From contig JABSRS010000032.1 of assembly GCA_013214885.1 (NCBI GenBank), forward strand, positions 1 through 16,458: a stretch of DNA of 16,458 nt, given 5' to 3'. Below are positions 13,696 through 16,458 of this stretch, in pieces. Under the pieces are notes generated by a model, which was given only the letters and a program-made list of their open reading frames with translations, was not told where the DNA came from and searched no databases. The position numbers and the translations under genes are program-made. Position 1 is the first letter of the stretch. Every line of letters begins with the position of its first letter. The DNA is from Gammaproteobacteria bacterium (GTDB taxonomy: Bacteria; Pseudomonadota; Gammaproteobacteria; Enterobacterales; Psychrobiaceae).

Positions 13696-15048
13696 ATGAA
13701 TCTTAGAATGTCATTAGTTAGTGCCTCTCTTCTCGCCTTATCACTTGGTGCCGTAACAACTCCGACTCACGCCGCTTGGCCACAGAGTGTCAATGATCAA
13801 GGCATGCCAAGCCTAGCCCCAATGCTAGACCTCATTACTCCAGGTGTGGTCTCTATTTCCGTTCAAGGAACCCAAAAAACATCACGGCGGATCCCTGAAG
13901 TATTTAGACCCTTTATTAATCCAAACCAACAAACCCGCGAGCGACCGTTTAGGGGACTTGGTTCTGGGGTGATAATAGACGCCGACAATGGTTACATTGC
14001 CACTAATCACCACGTGGTTAATAACGCCGATGAGATTATGGTAACGCTGAGTGATGGCCGTCAACTGGAGGCAACGTTAATTGGTTCTGATCCCGAATCA
14101 GATATCGCGCTGTTACAAATTGAGGCTAAAAATCTGACCGCAGTAAAACAAGCAGATTCCGATAAATTACGCGTTGGTGACTTTACCGTCGCGATCGGCA
14201 ACCCGTTTGGGTTGGGACAAACGGTGACCTCGGGTATTGTTAGTGCATTAGGTCGCTCTGGTTTAAACATTGAAAAATTTGAGAATTTCATCCAAACAGA
14301 TGCTGCGATTAATAGTGGTAACTCTGGTGGGGCGTTAGTTAATTTACACGGCGAACTGATTGGCATTAACACGGCAATCATCGGTCCTAACGGTGGTAAT
14401 GTCGGGATCGGTTTTGCCATTCCCTCGAATATGGTAAAAAATCTGACTGACCAGATACTTCAATACGGTGAGGTTCGACGTGGCATTCTTGGCATCGCGG
14501 GCCAACCCTTAACCACCGAGTTAGCCAAAAACTTTGGCATTGATACCAAGCATGGTGCCTTTGTTAATCAAGTCATGCCAGATTCTGCTGCCGAAGAGGC
14601 TGGTCTTGAACCTGGCGATATTATCGTTAAGGTCAACAATAAAACAATTAAAGGGTTTTCTGAACTTAGAGCAAGAATTGCCACGCTAGGTGCGGGTGCA
14701 AAAGTTAAACTAGAAATCATCAGAGATGGCAAAACTAAACAGTTCACCGTAAAGCTTAAAGACAACAAAAATGTCAACATTCAAGCCAAAGCCATTCACC
14801 GCGCATTAACTGGTGCGGTATTAAGTGACAATAGCAGCTCTTCAGAAGGCGGCGTTTTGGTTTCTGATTTGGCAGATAACTCACCAGCACAACAATTTGG
14901 TTTAGAAAAAGGTGACATCATCATCGGGGTGGATCGCACCTCAATCGATTCATTAAAAGCGTTAAGGAAATACCTGAAGAATAGTAATGCGATTGCCGCC
15001 CTGCGGATCATTCGTGATAATCGTAATATGTATTTAATTATTCGCTAA
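13696..15048 (+). CDS. degQ: Periplasmic serine protease/chaperone DegQ (Do family)
   Basis: DegQ degrades or refolds damaged envelope proteins in the periplasm as an HtrA oligomer. I chose ATG 13696 (450 residues) because GGAG lies 9 nt upstream and it yields a clean signal peptide cleaved after THA (residue 26); an in-frame ATG at 13681 adds five residues and has no site. The trypsin-like domain has the catalytic triad His 106 (TNHHVV), Asp 136 (SDIALLQI) and Ser 210 (GNSGGAL). Two PDZ domains follow (about 260-350 and 365-450), which separates it from single-PDZ DegS. The length suits DegQ rather than the longer DegP. It precedes degS and has its own terminator. Confidence 0.94.
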   Translation: MNLRMSLVSASLLALSLGAVTTPTHAAWPQSVNDQGMPSLAPMLDLITPGVVSISVQGTQKTSRRIPEVFRPFINPNQQTRERPFRGLGSGVIIDADNGYIATNHHVVNNADEIMVTLSDGRQLEATLIGSDPESDIALLQIEAKNLTAVKQADSDKLRVGDFTVAIGNPFGLGQTVTSGIVSALGRSGLNIEKFENFIQTDAAINSGNSGGALVNLHGELIGINTAIIGPNGGNVGIGFAIPSNMVKNLTDQILQYGEVRRGILGIAGQPLTTELAKNFGIDTKHGAFVNQVMPDSAAEEAGLEPGDIIVKVNNKTIKGFSELRARIATLGAGAKVKLEIIRDGKTKQFTVKLKDNKNVNIQAKAIHRALTGAVLSDNSSSSEGGVLVSDLADNSPAQQFGLEKGDIIIGVDRTSIDSLKALRKYLKNSNAIAALRIIRDNRNMYLIIR

Positions 15049-15052
15049 TAGT

Positions 15053-15092
15053 AACCACCACGACAGCACTAAGCTATCGTGGTGGTTTTTTT
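15053..15092 (+). terminator. Terminator of degQ
   Basis: AACCACCACGA (15053-15063) pairs with TCGTGGTGGTT (15077-15087). An inner AGC/GCT pairing extends the stem past one mismatch, and a run of seven T (15086-15092) follows. It lies 5 bp past the degQ stop, so degS is probably transcribed separately. Confidence 0.88.
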
Positions 15093-15158
15093 CAATTAAC
15101 CTATTAAAAATAAACTCTAAATGCTAATCTAATCGTTTTTAACGCCTCGGAATTTATC

Positions 15159-16241
15159 GTGCCCAATCTTGTGAAAGCGACACTTAAAGCTATTGGCTCA
15201 GGCCTTATTATTGGCGGCTTAATCATCTTGTTGATCCCAAGCTTACGGCCCGCATTCAATATTAGCGTTAAGGATTGGTTATTAGTTCATACCTCTCAGC
15301 TATCATTTTCAGAGGCAATAAAGCGTGCTGCCCCTGCGGTGGTAAACATTTACTCTATCACCCAACATTTAACGCCGCTCAATCAAATTGAACAACGGGT
15401 TAAAGGCCTAGGCTCTGGGGTTATCGTTTCGCATAATGGTTTCATTATCACCAATTACCACGTCATTAGCGGTGCGGATATTATTAGAGTCGGCGTTCAA
15501 GATGGTACGATTAAAACGGCGTCAGTGGTCGGCATCGACCCACTCACTGATTTGGCCGTGCTGCATATAAACGCCCAAGATCTGCCCGTCATTCCAATTG
15601 ATTTAGAACGCGCAACCGAAGTAGGTGATTTGGTATTAGCCATTGGCAACCCATACAACTTAGGGCAAACCATTACTCAGGGCATCATTAGTGCCAGTGG
15701 TCGCAACGCTGGTTTGAGTTCATTTGGGTTCTTGGATTATATTCAAACGGATGCTGCGATAAATGACGGCAACTCGGGCGGTGCTTTAATTAATTCACGC
15801 GGTGAGTTAGTTGGGATCAACGCCGCCAACTTTAATTCATTAAGTGATGTCCAAACCAGTGGGATTAGCTTTGCTATTCCAATTAATCTTGCGTACACAG
15901 TGATGAAAGAAATTATTAAAGAAGGTAAAGTCATCCGTGGCTACCTTGGAATTAGTGGTGGCCCTGTCAGTCCTGTTATCGCAAGATCATTGAATTTATC
16001 TGGTATTGCGATTCAAATATCAACCGTCCAACCAGGCGGCCCTGCCGATCGAGCAGGATTAGAGCAAGGTGACATTATCTTGGAAATAGATGGTAAAGAG
16101 TTTGCGTCATCACAAGCGGCTCTTCACTATATTGCCGAAGCCAAACCTAATCGGGTGTTGGTATTAACCGTGCTGCATAAGAACCAGCTTACCGAGAAAT
16201 CAGTGACGGTTGGTGAATTGTCTCATCAAAATTACCAGTGA
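15159..16241 (+). CDS. degS: Membrane-anchored site-1 serine protease DegS
   Basis: DegS senses misfolded outer-membrane proteins and makes the first cut in the anti-sigma factor RseA, releasing sigma-E. The product is 360 residues (E. coli about 355), starting at GTG 15159 with GGAA about 8 nt upstream. An N-terminal membrane anchor (about residues 11-29, AIGSGLIIGGLIILLIPSL) replaces the cleavable signal of DegQ. The protease triad is His 101 (TNYHVI), Asp 131 (DPLTDLAVL) and Ser 206 (GNSGGAL). One PDZ domain follows (about 260-350, GYLGISGGPVSP... GPADRAGLEQGDII). It is adjacent to degQ in the usual arrangement and convergent with murA. Confidence 0.95.
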   Translation: MPNLVKATLKAIGSGLIIGGLIILLIPSLRPAFNISVKDWLLVHTSQLSFSEAIKRAAPAVVNIYSITQHLTPLNQIEQRVKGLGSGVIVSHNGFIITNYHVISGADIIRVGVQDGTIKTASVVGIDPLTDLAVLHINAQDLPVIPIDLERATEVGDLVLAIGNPYNLGQTITQGIISASGRNAGLSSFGFLDYIQTDAAINDGNSGGALINSRGELVGINAANFNSLSDVQTSGISFAIPINLAYTVMKEIIKEGKVIRGYLGISGGPVSPVIARSLNLSGIAIQISTVQPGGPADRAGLEQGDIILEIDGKEFASSQAALHYIAEAKPNRVLVLTVLHKNQLTEKSVTVGELSHQNYQ

Positions 16242-16242
16242 T

Positions 16243-16277
16243 AAAAAAACACCCCGCGATATAGCGAGGTGTTTTTT
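16243..16277. terminator. Bidirectional terminator between degS and murA
   Basis: A6-CACC (16244-16253) pairs with GGTG-T6 (16268-16277); an inner CGC/GCG pairing follows one C-A mismatch, with loop GATATA. The A run and T run give a U tail for degS rightward and for murA leftward. Confidence 0.88.
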
Positions 16278-16297
16278 GTACTAACTAGCAGTGATAA

Positions 16298-16458
<161 letters not shown>

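Overview
The window looks like the chromosome of a marine gammaproteobacterium of the Alteromonadales, possibly a Colwelliaceae member such as Thalassotalea or Colwellia. This rests on moderate AT richness, protein sequences typical of that group, and the conserved gene order murA-degS-degQ-zapG-zapE-rplM-rpsI-petABC-sspAB. The genus is an inference and was not checked against any database.

Positions 6443-16458 are conserved housekeeping DNA. Reading leftward are the end of murA (peptidoglycan precursor synthesis), zapE (division ATPase), the rplM-rpsI ribosomal operon, petABC (cytochrome bc1 complex, with TAATG stop/start overlaps at both junctions) and sspA-sspB (stringent starvation regulator and ClpXP adaptor). 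Reading rightward are zapG/yhcB, degQ and degS (envelope protein quality control and sigma-E signalling). Clear hairpin terminators close sspB, petC, rpsI, degQ and degS/murA.

Positions 1-6442 are an accessory, partly decaying region. It opens with the truncated end of a YjiH-family membrane protein gene and a small exported protein of unknown function. Next is a CadC-like regulator gene (winged helix, FlgO/TolB-like domain, TPR repeats) that is broken several times. It has a one-base frameshift just after its start codon, probable internal deletions, and two insertion sequences only 2 bp apart at the level of their target sites. One is an IS1595-family element (2932-3905, 8-bp target duplication). 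The other is an IS10-like IS4-family element (3925-5256, 9-bp target duplication). Removing both elements with one copy of each duplication rejoins the reading frame exactly.

The most interesting feature is unannotated by ORF finding. Minus strand 5491-5708 has the architecture of a CsrB/RsmZ-type regulatory RNA: 13 GGA motifs in about 165 nt, several of them in hairpin loops, and a perfect 14-bp terminator stem. An 18-bp palindrome, TGTGAGAGATCTCTTACA, lies about 160 bp upstream and closely matches the UvrY/GacA binding site that activates such genes. This implies a BarA-UvrY/CsrA circuit in the organism. Between this RNA and sspB is an orphan two-helix membrane protein remnant without a usual start codon.
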